DNA from: Microcoleus asticus IPMA8
GTDB lineage: Bacteria; Cyanobacteriota; Cyanobacteriia; Cyanobacteriales; Microcoleaceae
Reading direction: 5' to 3'
DNA: 64,000 nt
NCBI RefSeq assembly: GCF_013179805.1
Contig: NZ_SRRZ01000019.1
Coordinates: 15,892-79,891 of the forward strand
A model generated the notes under the pieces. It saw nothing but the letters and a program-made list of their open reading frames with translations, ran no database searches and was not told the DNA's origin. Both the position numbers and the translations under genes were made by a program. Positions 1-8,150 of the stretch are shown here, one piece after another; position 1 is the first letter of the stretch, and the number at the start of each line of letters is the position of its first letter.

Positions 1-1228
1 CTGCAAGTCCCGCTAGCACTAACGCCGCCGAAGCGCGCAAATCTGTTGCCACTACTGGCGCACCCGACAGCAGCGATACTCCGCGCACAATCGCTACATT
101 GCCTTTAAGGCGAATGTCGGCGCCCATGCGGTTGAGTTCTGCTACGTGGCGCAAGCGATTCTCAAACACGGTTTCTTTGATCAAGCTGTCTCCTTGGCTC
201 AGCGTCAGCAAAGCCATAAACTGAGCTTGCATATCTGTGGGGAAACCCGGGTAAGGCAGAGTTTCGATGTCTGTGGCGGAGTGAGTTTGGCCGGGAACTA
301 TCCGCAAAATGTCGGGGGATTCTGCAATAATTTTCGCCCCAATTGTCTTCAATTTGGCAATGACTGCGGTCAGGTGGTCGGGAATTACCGGCGACAAACT
401 GATTTCGGAGTGAGTGATGGCTCCTGCTACTAAAAATGTTCCGGCTTCAATGCGATCGGGAATAATTGGATAGTCTACCGCGTGCAGCTTGGGAACTCCC
501 GAAATGACGATCGTATTAGTGCCGGCGCCTTGAATTTTTGCTCCCATAGCGCGGCAGAAATTCGCCAAATCTGCGACTTCCGGCTCTTGAGCCGCATTTT
601 CAATCACGGTTTCTCCTTCAGCCAGAGTCGCCGCCATCATCAAAGTTTCAGTTGCACCGACGCTGGGGTAGTCCAAATAAATTTTGGCTCCTTTGAGGCG
701 GCGGTTCGGCCCTTTGACGTAAGCGTGAACCGTGCCGTGGTCGATGTGGACTTCGGCGCCGAGGGCTTGCAGACCGCGAACGTGGAGTTCAACGGGTCGA
801 GCGCCGATGGCGCACCCACCGGGCAAGGGCACTTTGGCAAATCCCAAACGCGCTAGCAGTGGGCCGATGATGAAGAAGCTCGCCCGCAGTTGGCTGACTA
901 ATTCGTAGGGGGCTTGAGCGTCTATGAGGTTGCTGGCGTTGATGTCTAAAACGTCCCCGTTTTGCTGTAATTTGACTCCTACAGCCGAGAGAATTTGCCC
1001 CATGCGAGCGACATCGACTAGACCGGGAACGTTGCGGAGACGGCAATCCTCTGGGCATAGCAGGGCTCCTGCCATGACGACTAAGGCCGAGTTTTTGGCA
1101 CCGCTGATTTTGACGTGTCCTTTAAGGGGTTCGCGACCCCAAATTTGTAATACTTGTTGTTCGTCGCTTTCAGGTGAAGCTGGCAGGTTAGACGTGTTCT
1201 GAGCTGGTGTAATGGGTTTGCCCTCCAT
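1..1228 (-). CDS. murA: UDP-N-acetylglucosamine 1-carboxyvinyltransferase MurA (3' end cut by window)
   Basis: First committed step of peptidoglycan synthesis: transfer of enolpyruvate from PEP to UDP-GlcNAc in the cytosol. Reading the minus strand gives about 409 residues without a stop, running off the window edge. The N-terminal part carries [14 protein letters not shown], typical of the EPSP/MurA two-domain fold, and near residue 138 the active-site loop [14 protein letters not shown] with the catalytic cysteine that fosfomycin modifies in this family. An in-frame ATG lies eight codons upstream at 1252. I chose 1228 because the extra residues (MYKVTKRI) add nothing recognisable, but neither start has a clear ribosome binding site. 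Transcribed divergently from smc. Identity is secure; only the start and the missing C-terminus are uncertain. Confidence 0.95.
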   Translation of the reverse strand, partial: MEGKPITPAQNTSNLPASPESDEQQVLQIWGREPLKGHVKISGAKNSALVVMAGALLCPEDCRLRNVPGLVDVARMGQILSAVGVKLQQNGDVLDINASNLIDAQAPYELVSQLRASFFIIGPLLARLGFAKVPLPGGCAIGARPVELHVRGLQALGAEVHIDHGTVHAYVKGPNRRLKGAKIYLDYPSVGATETLMMAATLAEGETVIENAAQEPEVADLANFCRAMGAKIQGAGTNTIVISGVPKLHAVDYPIIPDRIEAGTFLVAGAITHSEISLSPVIPDHLTAVIAKLKTIGAKIIAESPDILRIVPGQTHSATDIETLPYPGFPTDMQAQFMALLTLSQGDSLIKETVFENRLRHVAELNRMGADIRLKGNVAIVRGVSLLSGAPVVATDLRASAALVLAGLA

Positions 1229-1252
1229 AATGCGCTTCGTTACTTTATACAT

Positions 1253-1617
1253 TATTAATTTTGGTTCGATTTTACCGGAAAGTTTTTATATGTCTAGGGG
1301 TAACATGAGGAATTTTCGGCATTATATTTGCTAGCATTGAGTCGGGGCAAGGCTTTCATGTTCGCTCGCAAAAATAATCTCGATCGAGTCTCATGAAGTT
1401 ATCTGTATCAAAATTTACGTTCATTAGTAGCGGTCGCTCGGATCGCAGAAGTTGTACTTTTGTCAACGAGCTTTTGAAATAAAAGCAGACTCGGTTGTTG
1501 ACAAAGGTGTAAGATATCGGTTCGATCGACCATGCCAGAAAGTTTACACATTGTCGATCGCCCCATTGCCTGTGCTAACCTGTGACAACAACCTAGAGCC
1601 AAAGCTACTCCTAGCAT
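1253..1617. other. intergenic region between divergent murA and smc
   Basis: 365 bases holding the two divergent 5' regions. A 9-base inverted repeat is visible: TTTGTCAAC at 1459-1467 and GTTGACAAA at 1497-1505, the right arm containing a TTGACA that could serve as a -35 element for smc. No convincing -10 follows at the usual spacing, and no RNA gene or conserved small ORF was recognised. Confidence 0.4.
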
Positions 1618-4600
1618 ATGGTTCACATTAAACGGATCGAACTGACTAACTTTAAATCTTTTGGCGGCACGACGGCCATTCCCGTGCTGCCCGGTTTTAC
1701 TGTGGTTTCCGGGCCCAACGGTTCTGGGAAGTCCAACATCCTCGACGCTTTGCTGTTTTGTCTCGGACTTTCGAGTTCTAAGGGAATGCGGGCTGAACGT
1801 TTGCCGGATTTGGTGAACAGCGCCCAAAACAAACGCGGTACGATCGAAGCTAGCGTGACTGCTACCTTTGCGCTGGAAGATGTGGGGGAGGAATGGTTCG
1901 CCCGGGATGAAGATGAGGAGGAAAATGCAGCAGATGAGTTATCTGTTGAAGCAGAGGAAGTGGAAGGGATAGAAACTGCCGAAACTCAAGACAACAACGG
2001 CAAATCATCTCCTGTCAATCAAAAATCGCCTGTATCTGTTGCAGAAGCCGAAGGGATAGAAACTGCCGAAACTCAAGACAACAACGGCAAATCATCTCCT
2101 GTCAATCGAAAATCGAAAATCGAGAATCGAAAATCGGATGAGTTATCTGTTGAAGACGTAGAAGAGATTGAAATCGCAGCAACTCAAGACAACAACGGAC
2201 AACTACTCGCTACCAATCGAAAATCCCAAATCCAAAATCCAAAATCGGATGAGTGGAGTGTGACGCGCAAACTTCGGGTAACTCGCCAAGGTACTTACAC
2301 TTCAACTTATTACATTAACGGTCAACCTTGCACGCTGACTCAACTTCACGAACAACTCAACCGCTTGCGAATTTATCCCGAAGGCTATAACGTCGTCCTG
2401 CAAGGAGACGTGACGAGCATTATTTCGATGAATTCTAAGGAACGCAGAGAAATCATTGACGAATTGGCTGGGGTGGCTCAGTTCGATCGCAAAATCTCCT
2501 TAGCTAGGCAGAAGTTGGATGAAGTTAAGGAGGTGGAAGAACGCAGCAGTATTGTGGAAAAAGAGCTGATTTCTCAGCGCGATAGACTGGCTTCCGATCG
2601 TACAAAAGCGGAAAAATATCAAAAGCTGCGGGCGGAGTTTCAAGAAAAGTCGCAGTGGGAAATTGTGCTGAAATTCCGTCAATTGCAGCAGCAAGAATGG
2701 AAACTGCGAGAACAAATCGAAACGGGCGATCGCACTTCTGCATCTCTCACCGAACAACTGCAAACAATTAGCACCCAAATTCAAGAAGCAACCGCCGAAC
2801 TTGACGCGCTGAATGCCCGCGTTAAAGCTTTGGGAGAGTCGGAATTGTTGGCTTTGCAAGCGACGATTGCCACTCAGGAAGCGGAAAGGCGGCAACTCCA
2901 AAACCGCAAACAGGATTTGGAAAAAACTGCTGGGCAAATGGCGGCTAGTATAGCACAAACCGAGGAAGAAGTTCGGCAATTTAAGCAAAGTTTGGAGCAA
3001 ATTGAGATTGAAATATCCTATGTTAAGTCTCAGCAGGGGAGTTTTCAGGAACAGCGGGATGCAGCCCAGCAAAGTTTAGATGAAAGTCGGGAAGTTGCAA
3101 ATGCGATCGCCTCGACTGCCGAAGTTTGGGTACAGCAGCAAACGGAATTGCACCGCCAAATCGAAACAATTCAACAAACTTTGGAACCGCAGCGTACAGA
3201 ACAAGCTACCATTGGCGAAAGAGCCGATCGCCTGCAAAGTCAAATTCAAGAACAAAACCAATCGCTGCAAGTATTGGAACAGGAAATTGCAGCGAAAAAA
3301 GAGCAGCAATCTCGCCTTGGGGAAACCAAAGGCATGGCATCTTTGCAAGTAGAATCGCTGAATCAGATTTTAGTCGAAGCCGAACAAGAATTGCAACTGC
3401 AACAGGAAACTCAAACTCGTTTGTTGGAAGAACAGCGGGAAAGACAGCGCAAGTTAGACAAACTAGAAGTGCAGTTTCAAGCACTGCAAGAAGCGACGGG
3501 AACGTTTACTGCAAAAATTGTCGCGCAAAGCGGAATTGGCGGAGTTTGCGGCTTGGTGGCTCAACTGGGCAGGGTGGAACCGCGCTATCAGTTGGCGCTG
3601 GAAATTGCGGCGGGCGGGCGCATGGGAAATATGGTGGTGGAAGATGACAGCGTGGCTGCTGCTGCGATCGAATTGTTGAAACAAAAACGGGCGGGAAGGA
3701 TGACGTTTTTGCCTTTGAATAAAATTAGGGGCGGCAGGTATTCGGTGAATGAAAATTTGCGGCGCGCGGCTGGGTTTGTGGATGCGGCTGTTAATTTGAT
3801 TGATTGCGATTCGCGGTATCAGGAAATTTTTGCGTACGTTTTTGGCAGTACGGTTGTGTTTAGCAACCTCAGCGATGCCCGCCGCTATTTGGGACAGTAC
3901 CGGATTGTCACTTTGGACGGGGAAATTTTGGAAACTAGCGGGGCGATGACTGGGGGAAGTTCTACTAACAGATCTACCTTGCATTTTGGCACGGTTGAGG
4001 CTAGTGAGGCTGCTAGTGAAGCGCGGACGATCGCATCTCTGCAAGAAAGGTTGGAGGAAATTGAGCGGATTTTGGAACGGTGCAAAATTGCGATCGACCG
4101 CGCCTCTGTTGCAGTCAAAACTCGCAGCCAAGAATTGATGGAAGCGAAACAAAATTTGCGCGAAAATCAGTTGCGCTTGGAACAGTTGGATTCAGAAATT
4201 AAGAATTTGCAAGCGCAACAGGAACAAGTGCGATCGCAAATTGCCAAAAATACACAGGAATTAACTAATTCGCGATCGAGATTGCAGTTGCTGGAACGAG
4301 AATTGCCCGCACAGGAAACTCAATTGCAGCAGTACCGGCAAACTTTGGCGCAGTTGGAAGAGTCGAACAGTCACAGCGAATGGCAGCAAATGCAATCGAG
4401 TTTGCGCGCTCTAGAAGCGCAACTGCAAGAGCGAGAATTGGCTCTGAGAAACGTCCAGCAACGCCTTGTAGACTTGGAAAATCAATTCGGGCGTTTGGAA
4501 GACAAAATTAAGGAAGGTAGCGAGAAATTGCAGGATTGGCAAGTGCAGCAAAACGCGGGGGCGGAGGCGATCGATCGCATTGTTTCGCAGCAGTTAGAAC

Positions 4601-5508
4601 TCGATCGGCAAATTGAGGAAGCTAAGGCGGCTTTGGGGGAAATTGAGGAAAAATTGGGCGTGCAGAAGGGAGAGCGCGATCGGGCGGAATCTCAATTGCG
4701 AGAACAGCATTTAGCCAAACAACAGTTACAATGGCAGTTACAAAAACTCCACGAAACTCAGCAAGAACGCCGGGAACAATTAGCCGCAATCCGCACTCTA
4801 TTGGAAACGCAGCGGGCGGAAATGCCCGACCCCGTGCCGTCGATTCCTGAAAATGTCGAGAAAGCCAATTTAACGGAATTGCAGCAAGAAGTAAAGGCGA
4901 TCGCCAAACGCATTCAAGCTTTAGAACCAGTCAATATGCTAGCCTTGGAAGAGTACAACCGCACTCAAGAACGCCTTCAAGAATTGAGTCAAAAATTGAC
5001 GACATTGGAAGGAGAACGCACTGAACTGCTGTTGAGAATCGAAAATTTTACCACACTCAGGCGGCGCGCTTTTAAAGAAGCTTTCGACGCGGTTAACGAG
5101 AACTTTCAGACTATCTTTGCGGAACTTTCCGAAGGCGACGGCTATCTTCAGCTAGATGACCAGGAAGACCCATTCAGCAGCGGCTTGAATTTGGTCGCTC
5201 ACCCGAAGGGCAAACCCGTACAGCGGCTGGCTTCCATGTCTGGAGGCGAAAAGTCGCTGACGGCGCTGAGTTTTATTTTTGCGCTGCAACGCTACCGCCC
5301 GTCTACGTTTTACGCTTTTGATGAAGTGGATATGTTTCTAGATGGGGCAAATGTGGAGCGATTAGCTAGAATGATAAAACGACAGTCTGAACAAGCCCAG
5401 TTTATTGTTGTGAGTTTGCGGCGACCTATGATTCAATCGGCTGAGCGTACAATTGGCGTTACTCAAGCGCGGGGAGCTTATACTCAAGTCATAGGACTGA
5501 AGTTGTAG
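1618..5508 (+). CDS. smc: Chromosome segregation protein SMC, with a repetitive insertion in the N-terminal head
   Basis: ATPase of the bacterial SMC-ScpAB condensin complex, which organises and segregates the chromosome. The 1296 residues show the full architecture: Walker A GPNGSGKS at 32-39, long coiled coils, a hinge around 640-770 (GGVCGLVAQLG to GAMTGGSS), a second coiled coil, ABC signature SGGEKSLTAL near 1208 and Walker B FYAFDEVDMFLD shortly after. Bacterial SMCs are usually about 1150-1200 residues. The excess is an acidic, low-complexity segment at about residues 95-215, between VTATFALEDVG and EWSVTRKLRVT, made of three copies of an ETAETQDNNGKSSPVN-type unit joined by NRKSKIENRKS-like stretches. 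Both flanks are normal head-domain sequence, so the segment is a surface-loop insertion, not a fusion. Start ATG at 1618 gives MVHIKRIELTNFKSFG, the expected N-terminus. Confidence 0.97.
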   Translation: MVHIKRIELTNFKSFGGTTAIPVLPGFTVVSGPNGSGKSNILDALLFCLGLSSSKGMRAERLPDLVNSAQNKRGTIEASVTATFALEDVGEEWFARDEDEEENAADELSVEAEEVEGIETAETQDNNGKSSPVNQKSPVSVAEAEGIETAETQDNNGKSSPVNRKSKIENRKSDELSVEDVEEIEIAATQDNNGQLLATNRKSQIQNPKSDEWSVTRKLRVTRQGTYTSTYYINGQPCTLTQLHEQLNRLRIYPEGYNVVLQGDVTSIISMNSKERREIIDELAGVAQFDRKISLARQKLDEVKEVEERSSIVEKELISQRDRLASDRTKAEKYQKLRAEFQEKSQWEIVLKFRQLQQQEWKLREQIETGDRTSASLTEQLQTISTQIQEATAELDALNARVKALGESELLALQATIATQEAERRQLQNRKQDLEKTAGQMAASIAQTEEEVRQFKQSLEQIEIEISYVKSQQGSFQEQRDAAQQSLDESREVANAIASTAEVWVQQQTELHRQIETIQQTLEPQRTEQATIGERADRLQSQIQEQNQSLQVLEQEIAAKKEQQSRLGETKGMASLQVESLNQILVEAEQELQLQQETQTRLLEEQRERQRKLDKLEVQFQALQEATGTFTAKIVAQSGIGGVCGLVAQLGRVEPRYQLALEIAAGGRMGNMVVEDDSVAAAAIELLKQKRAGRMTFLPLNKIRGGRYSVNENLRRAAGFVDAAVNLIDCDSRYQEIFAYVFGSTVVFSNLSDARRYLGQYRIVTLDGEILETSGAMTGGSSTNRSTLHFGTVEASEAASEARTIASLQERLEEIERILERCKIAIDRASVAVKTRSQELMEAKQNLRENQLRLEQLDSEIKNLQAQQEQVRSQIAKNTQELTNSRSRLQLLERELPAQETQLQQYRQTLAQLEESNSHSEWQQMQSSLRALEAQLQERELALRNVQQRLVDLENQFGRLEDKIKEGSEKLQDWQVQQNAGAEAIDRIVSQQLELDRQIEEAKAALGEIEEKLGVQKGERDRAESQLREQHLAKQQLQWQLQKLHETQQERREQLAAIRTLLETQRAEMPDPVPSIPENVEKANLTELQQEVKAIAKRIQALEPVNMLALEEYNRTQERLQELSQKLTTLEGERTELLLRIENFTTLRRRAFKEAFDAVNENFQTIFAELSEGDGYLQLDDQEDPFSSGLNLVAHPKGKPVQRLASMSGGEKSLTALSFIFALQRYRPSTFYAFDEVDMFLDGANVERLARMIKRQSEQAQFIVVSLRRPMIQSAERTIGVTQARGAYTQVIGLKL
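1966..2255 (+). repeat. Tandem repeats inside smc, including heptanucleotide (STRR-like) tracts in frame
   Basis: A 55-base core at 1966-2020 recurs exactly at 2053-2107 (87-base period, 29 codons) and in diverged form at about 2161-2217. Copies two and three are followed by AATCGAAAATCGAAAATCG-like tracts (2104-2136 and 2215-2250), the same heptamer motif that forms intergenic tracts elsewhere (e.g. 37996-38022). The reading frame stays open throughout. Confidence 0.9.
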
Positions 5509-5576
5509 TCCCGGAGTTTATGTTAACGCTCGTGTTGAGTGATATATGTACTTAATAAATCAGGATTAAAGTTAGA

Positions 5577-6602
5577 ATGACATCCGAACAAATCTGCCAA
5601 CGCTCCGACATTCTCGGCACTCAAGTCATCACCCGCGACAGAGGCAAACGCTTGGGGGTGGTCAGTCAATTGTGGGTGGACATAGACCGGCGGGAAGTTG
5701 TGGCGATCGGTCTGCGCGATAATATATTCGCGGTCGCTGGAATGCCGAGGTTTATGTTCCTCAACAATGTCAGCGAAATCGGTGACGTGCTGTTGGTGGA
5801 AGATGAGAGCGCGATCGAAGATGATGTTGATGTTGAAGTCTACAGCATTTTGATTAACAGCGAAGTTATTACCGAAACAGGCGAACTTTTAGGTAGGGTG
5901 CGGGGCTTTAGGTTCGACCCAGAAGACGGTAAGTTAGTTTCTATAATTATCGCTTCCCTGGGAATCCCCCAAATCCCCGACCAAGTTCTCAGCACTTACG
6001 AGTTGGGGATTGAAGAAATTGTCAGCAGCGGCCCGAATCGCTTGATTGTGTTTGAAGGTTCCGAGGAAAGGCTCAGACAGCTTAGTGTGGGTTTGCTGGA
6101 GCGCGTCGGTTTGGGTCAAGCACCTTGGGAACGGGAAGAGGACGAGGCAGGTTATTATCCGAAACCCGTGGCTACGGGAAATCAATTGGGCCCGGGCGTG
6201 CGGATACCTGCACCGGAAATGCGCAGCAGGGTAGCCGCGCCTGCGGTGGAGGAAGTTCCTTGGGATGAGGATTCGCAGTGGAATCGGCCTGCGGTGCGAC
6301 AACCGCAGCAGCAGATGCGCGCGGTGCAGCCTGAGCCGCTCATCGACGATTACGAGGATTACGAAGAGGATAATTGGGGCGGCGAGGAGGACGATTACGA
6401 GGAGGAGTACGAGGAGAAGCCGCAGTACACTCGCCCTGAGAGTTCTCGCCCGAAGCAGCCCATCGTACAGTACGAGTACGAGGATGATGTGGAAGCTGAT
6501 GCTTGGGCTGACGATGAGGCGCCGAAGCCTTACCAGGCTCCTCGGGTGAATATCCCTGAGAAGACTAAGACTCCTGAGTACGAGGAGGAGGCTGGTTATT
6601 AG
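5577..6602 (+). CDS. PRC-barrel domain protein with acidic C-terminal tail
   Basis: 341 residues. Two successive PRC-barrel-like modules are visible, at about 8-75 (SDILGTQVITRDRGKRLGVV) and 90-165 (INSEVITETGELLGRVRGF); this small beta-barrel occurs in photosynthetic reaction-centre H subunits, RimM and many cyanobacterial proteins of unknown role. From about residue 180 the chain becomes low-complexity and strongly acidic (runs of D, E and Y, with P, Q and R), probably disordered. No signal peptide or membrane segment. It follows smc by 68 bases on the same strand and may be cotranscribed. The specific function is unknown; RNA or protein binding by the barrel, tuned by the acidic tail, is only a guess. 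Confidence 0.8.
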   Translation: MTSEQICQRSDILGTQVITRDRGKRLGVVSQLWVDIDRREVVAIGLRDNIFAVAGMPRFMFLNNVSEIGDVLLVEDESAIEDDVDVEVYSILINSEVITETGELLGRVRGFRFDPEDGKLVSIIIASLGIPQIPDQVLSTYELGIEEIVSSGPNRLIVFEGSEERLRQLSVGLLERVGLGQAPWEREEDEAGYYPKPVATGNQLGPGVRIPAPEMRSRVAAPAVEEVPWDEDSQWNRPAVRQPQQQMRAVQPEPLIDDYEDYEEDNWGGEEDDYEEEYEEKPQYTRPESSRPKQPIVQYEYEDDVEADAWADDEAPKPYQAPRVNIPEKTKTPEYEEEAGY

Positions 6603-6620
6603 AAATTACTCAATTAGCTG

Positions 6621-6741
6621 AAACCAATATTTTGCACTCTTCTTAAGAACGGGCAAGATGCGCGTTCCACAATCAAGTTTATTTTTTGTGGAACGGCCTT
6701 CTAGCCCGTTGCTGATATTGGTGCAAGATGTGAGTTTAAAC
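6621..6741. repeat. Dispersed ~125-bp repeat with inverted ends, copy 1
   Basis: Begins AACCAATATTTTGCACTC and ends TGATATTGGTGCAAGATGTG; the ends are imperfect inverted repeats. Internal text (AAGAACGGGCAAGATGC, then TGTGGAACGGCC) is shared in part with the adjoining copy and with 54371-54503. Confidence 0.75.
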
Positions 6742-6870
6742 TGAGATGTTGCACCATTCTCAAGAACAGGCAAGATGCTTGTGAAGCGAAGAATGAGTTT
6801 TCTTGTGGGGTGGGCATCCTGCCCGCCCAAAAAAGGATTATTGATATTGGTGCAAGATGTGAGTTTAAAC
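6742..6870. repeat. Dispersed ~125-bp repeat with inverted ends, copy 2 (tandem to copy 1)
   Basis: Directly abuts copy 1. Left end TTGCACCATTCTCAAGAAC, right end ATTGGTGCAAGATGTGAG, with the right 28 bases nearly identical to those ending copy 1. Contains a GC-rich hairpin (GTGGGCATCCTGCCCGCCC). It encodes no protein. Confidence 0.75.
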
Positions 6871-7037
6871 AAATATTTTGTAGCCACGGGTTTTACGAAT
6901 AAAATTTAATTCTCGCAAACAATCTAGTGGAGTAGGTTGGGGGATGCAGTGAAGGCGCTCAATCTAATTAAATTAGATCTATGAACTAGATAATACTCGC
7001 ATGGCAGTTTACTATACTTTTGCTGACATTTCATATT
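6871..7037. promoter_or_regulatory. Upstream region of the SGNH-like gene with a small palindrome
   Basis: AT-rich. A palindrome ATCTAATT-A-AATTAGAT lies at 6962-6978, about 60-75 bases before the start, a possible operator. TATACT at about 7013-7018 resembles a -10 box but would lie very close to the start codon. Weak evidence only. Confidence 0.3.
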
Positions 7038-8069
7038 ATGTTAATGATCGAAAAAAAATTCGCTAAAAATATTGCTTTCAGATTAATAACATATCTAATT
7101 TTTCCAATTTTTTTATCCACCACCACCGCTGAAATTGTCTTGCGAGTTGCGGGATACAAACCCTGGCAAATAGAAAATGTTGATGTTGCCGTCGAACCAA
7201 AAGGTAACTTTTTTACCAAAGACTCGGAACTAGGCTACAAGCATTTGCCGGGTAAATTCAAGGTGACGCTTAACGGCAATTACTCATTTAAGACAACTCA
7301 TCTCAATAATAGTTTCAGAATAACACATCCCCTCAATACTTACAATTTATCGTCAAAAAAGCCTGAAATTTGGATATTTGGCTGTTCTTTTACCTACGGT
7401 TGGTCATTGAATGATAGCGAAACTTATGCTTGGTTGCTGCAAGAGAAATTACCCAAGTATGAAATAGTAAATTTTGGCGTTAACGGCTACGGCACGCTGC
7501 ACTCGTTGATTCAATTCAAAGAAGCACTCAAACAACCAAATAAACCCAAAGTTACGGTGATTGCTTATGCGGGATTTCACGACCGCCGCAATACTTTGTT
7601 AAGGGCAAGAAGAAAGCAAATGGCTGCTTGGAATAAACTTGGTATTCTCTTCCAGCCCGATGCTAGGCTGAATGGAGAAAATAATTTTACCTACAAAATG
7701 GCAAAACTTGAATATCACGAGTTCCCGCTGATGCGGGTTTCTGCATTAAGCCATTTTTTGGAGGTTAATTACAATCAATTTGAAGAGGGATTGTACAAAA
7801 GTCACGATGTTTCTAAGGCAATTATTAAAGAATTTAACCATGTGGCTGAGGCTAATGGTGTTAAGTTAGTTGTGGCCGGAATTAATGCCGGTTCTGCTAA
7901 GATGTTGGAGGAGTTAAGTGAGGAGGGAATTCCTACGGCGGATATTTCTGTTGATTTGAAAATACCTGCCAATAATAATTTACCTCATGACCTTCATCCA
8001 AGTGCGATCGCCAATCGGCAATATGCAGAAAAGTTGGATGTTTTTTTGCAAGATACTGTTTTAAAGTAA
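7038..8069 (+). CDS. Membrane-anchored SGNH/GDSL hydrolase-like protein
   Basis: About 343 residues. A single N-terminal hydrophobic segment (LITYLIFPIFLSTTTAEI) suggests membrane anchoring, with the rest outside. SGNH blocks are visible: block I as IFGCSFTYG with the presumed nucleophile serine, block III as GVNGYG, and block V as DLHPS with the Asp/His pair. Such proteins often acylate or deacylate polysaccharides. Possible starts are TTG 7020, ATG 7038 and ATG 7044; none has a good Shine-Dalgarno, and I take the first ATG. It opens a set of surface-glycan genes, consistent with modification of an exported polymer. Esterase versus acyltransferase cannot be decided from sequence. Confidence 0.7.
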   Translation: MLMIEKKFAKNIAFRLITYLIFPIFLSTTTAEIVLRVAGYKPWQIENVDVAVEPKGNFFTKDSELGYKHLPGKFKVTLNGNYSFKTTHLNNSFRITHPLNTYNLSSKKPEIWIFGCSFTYGWSLNDSETYAWLLQEKLPKYEIVNFGVNGYGTLHSLIQFKEALKQPNKPKVTVIAYAGFHDRRNTLLRARRKQMAAWNKLGILFQPDARLNGENNFTYKMAKLEYHEFPLMRVSALSHFLEVNYNQFEEGLYKSHDVSKAIIKEFNHVAEANGVKLVVAGINAGSAKMLEELSEEGIPTADISVDLKIPANNNLPHDLHPSAIANRQYAEKLDVFLQDTVLK

Positions 8070-8070
8070 G

Positions 8071-8118
8071 TTAACGAACCGCGAAGGCGCAAAGGGCGCG
8101 AAAGAAGAGAGAAAGAGG
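8071..8118. repeat. Purine-rich interspersed repeat (ACCGCGAAGGCGCAAAGG type), copy 1
   Basis: Begins TTAACGAACCGCGAAGGCGC and runs into GAAGAGAGAAAGAGG. Related tracts lie at 13290-13334 and 31811-31870, always between or beside genes of this glycan region. Confidence 0.7.
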
Positions 8119-8150
8119 AAGTTTAGGAGTTATTTAGGGTTGCGAGAGTG

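Noticed and set aside
789..1058. Alternative minus-strand frame within murA
   Set aside because: Arg/Ser-rich shadow of the true murA frame, which shows the catalytic PGGC loop.
3463..4152. Long open frame on the minus strand inside smc
   Set aside because: It is antisense to the hinge and coil of SMC, with composition typical of a shadow frame and no domain.
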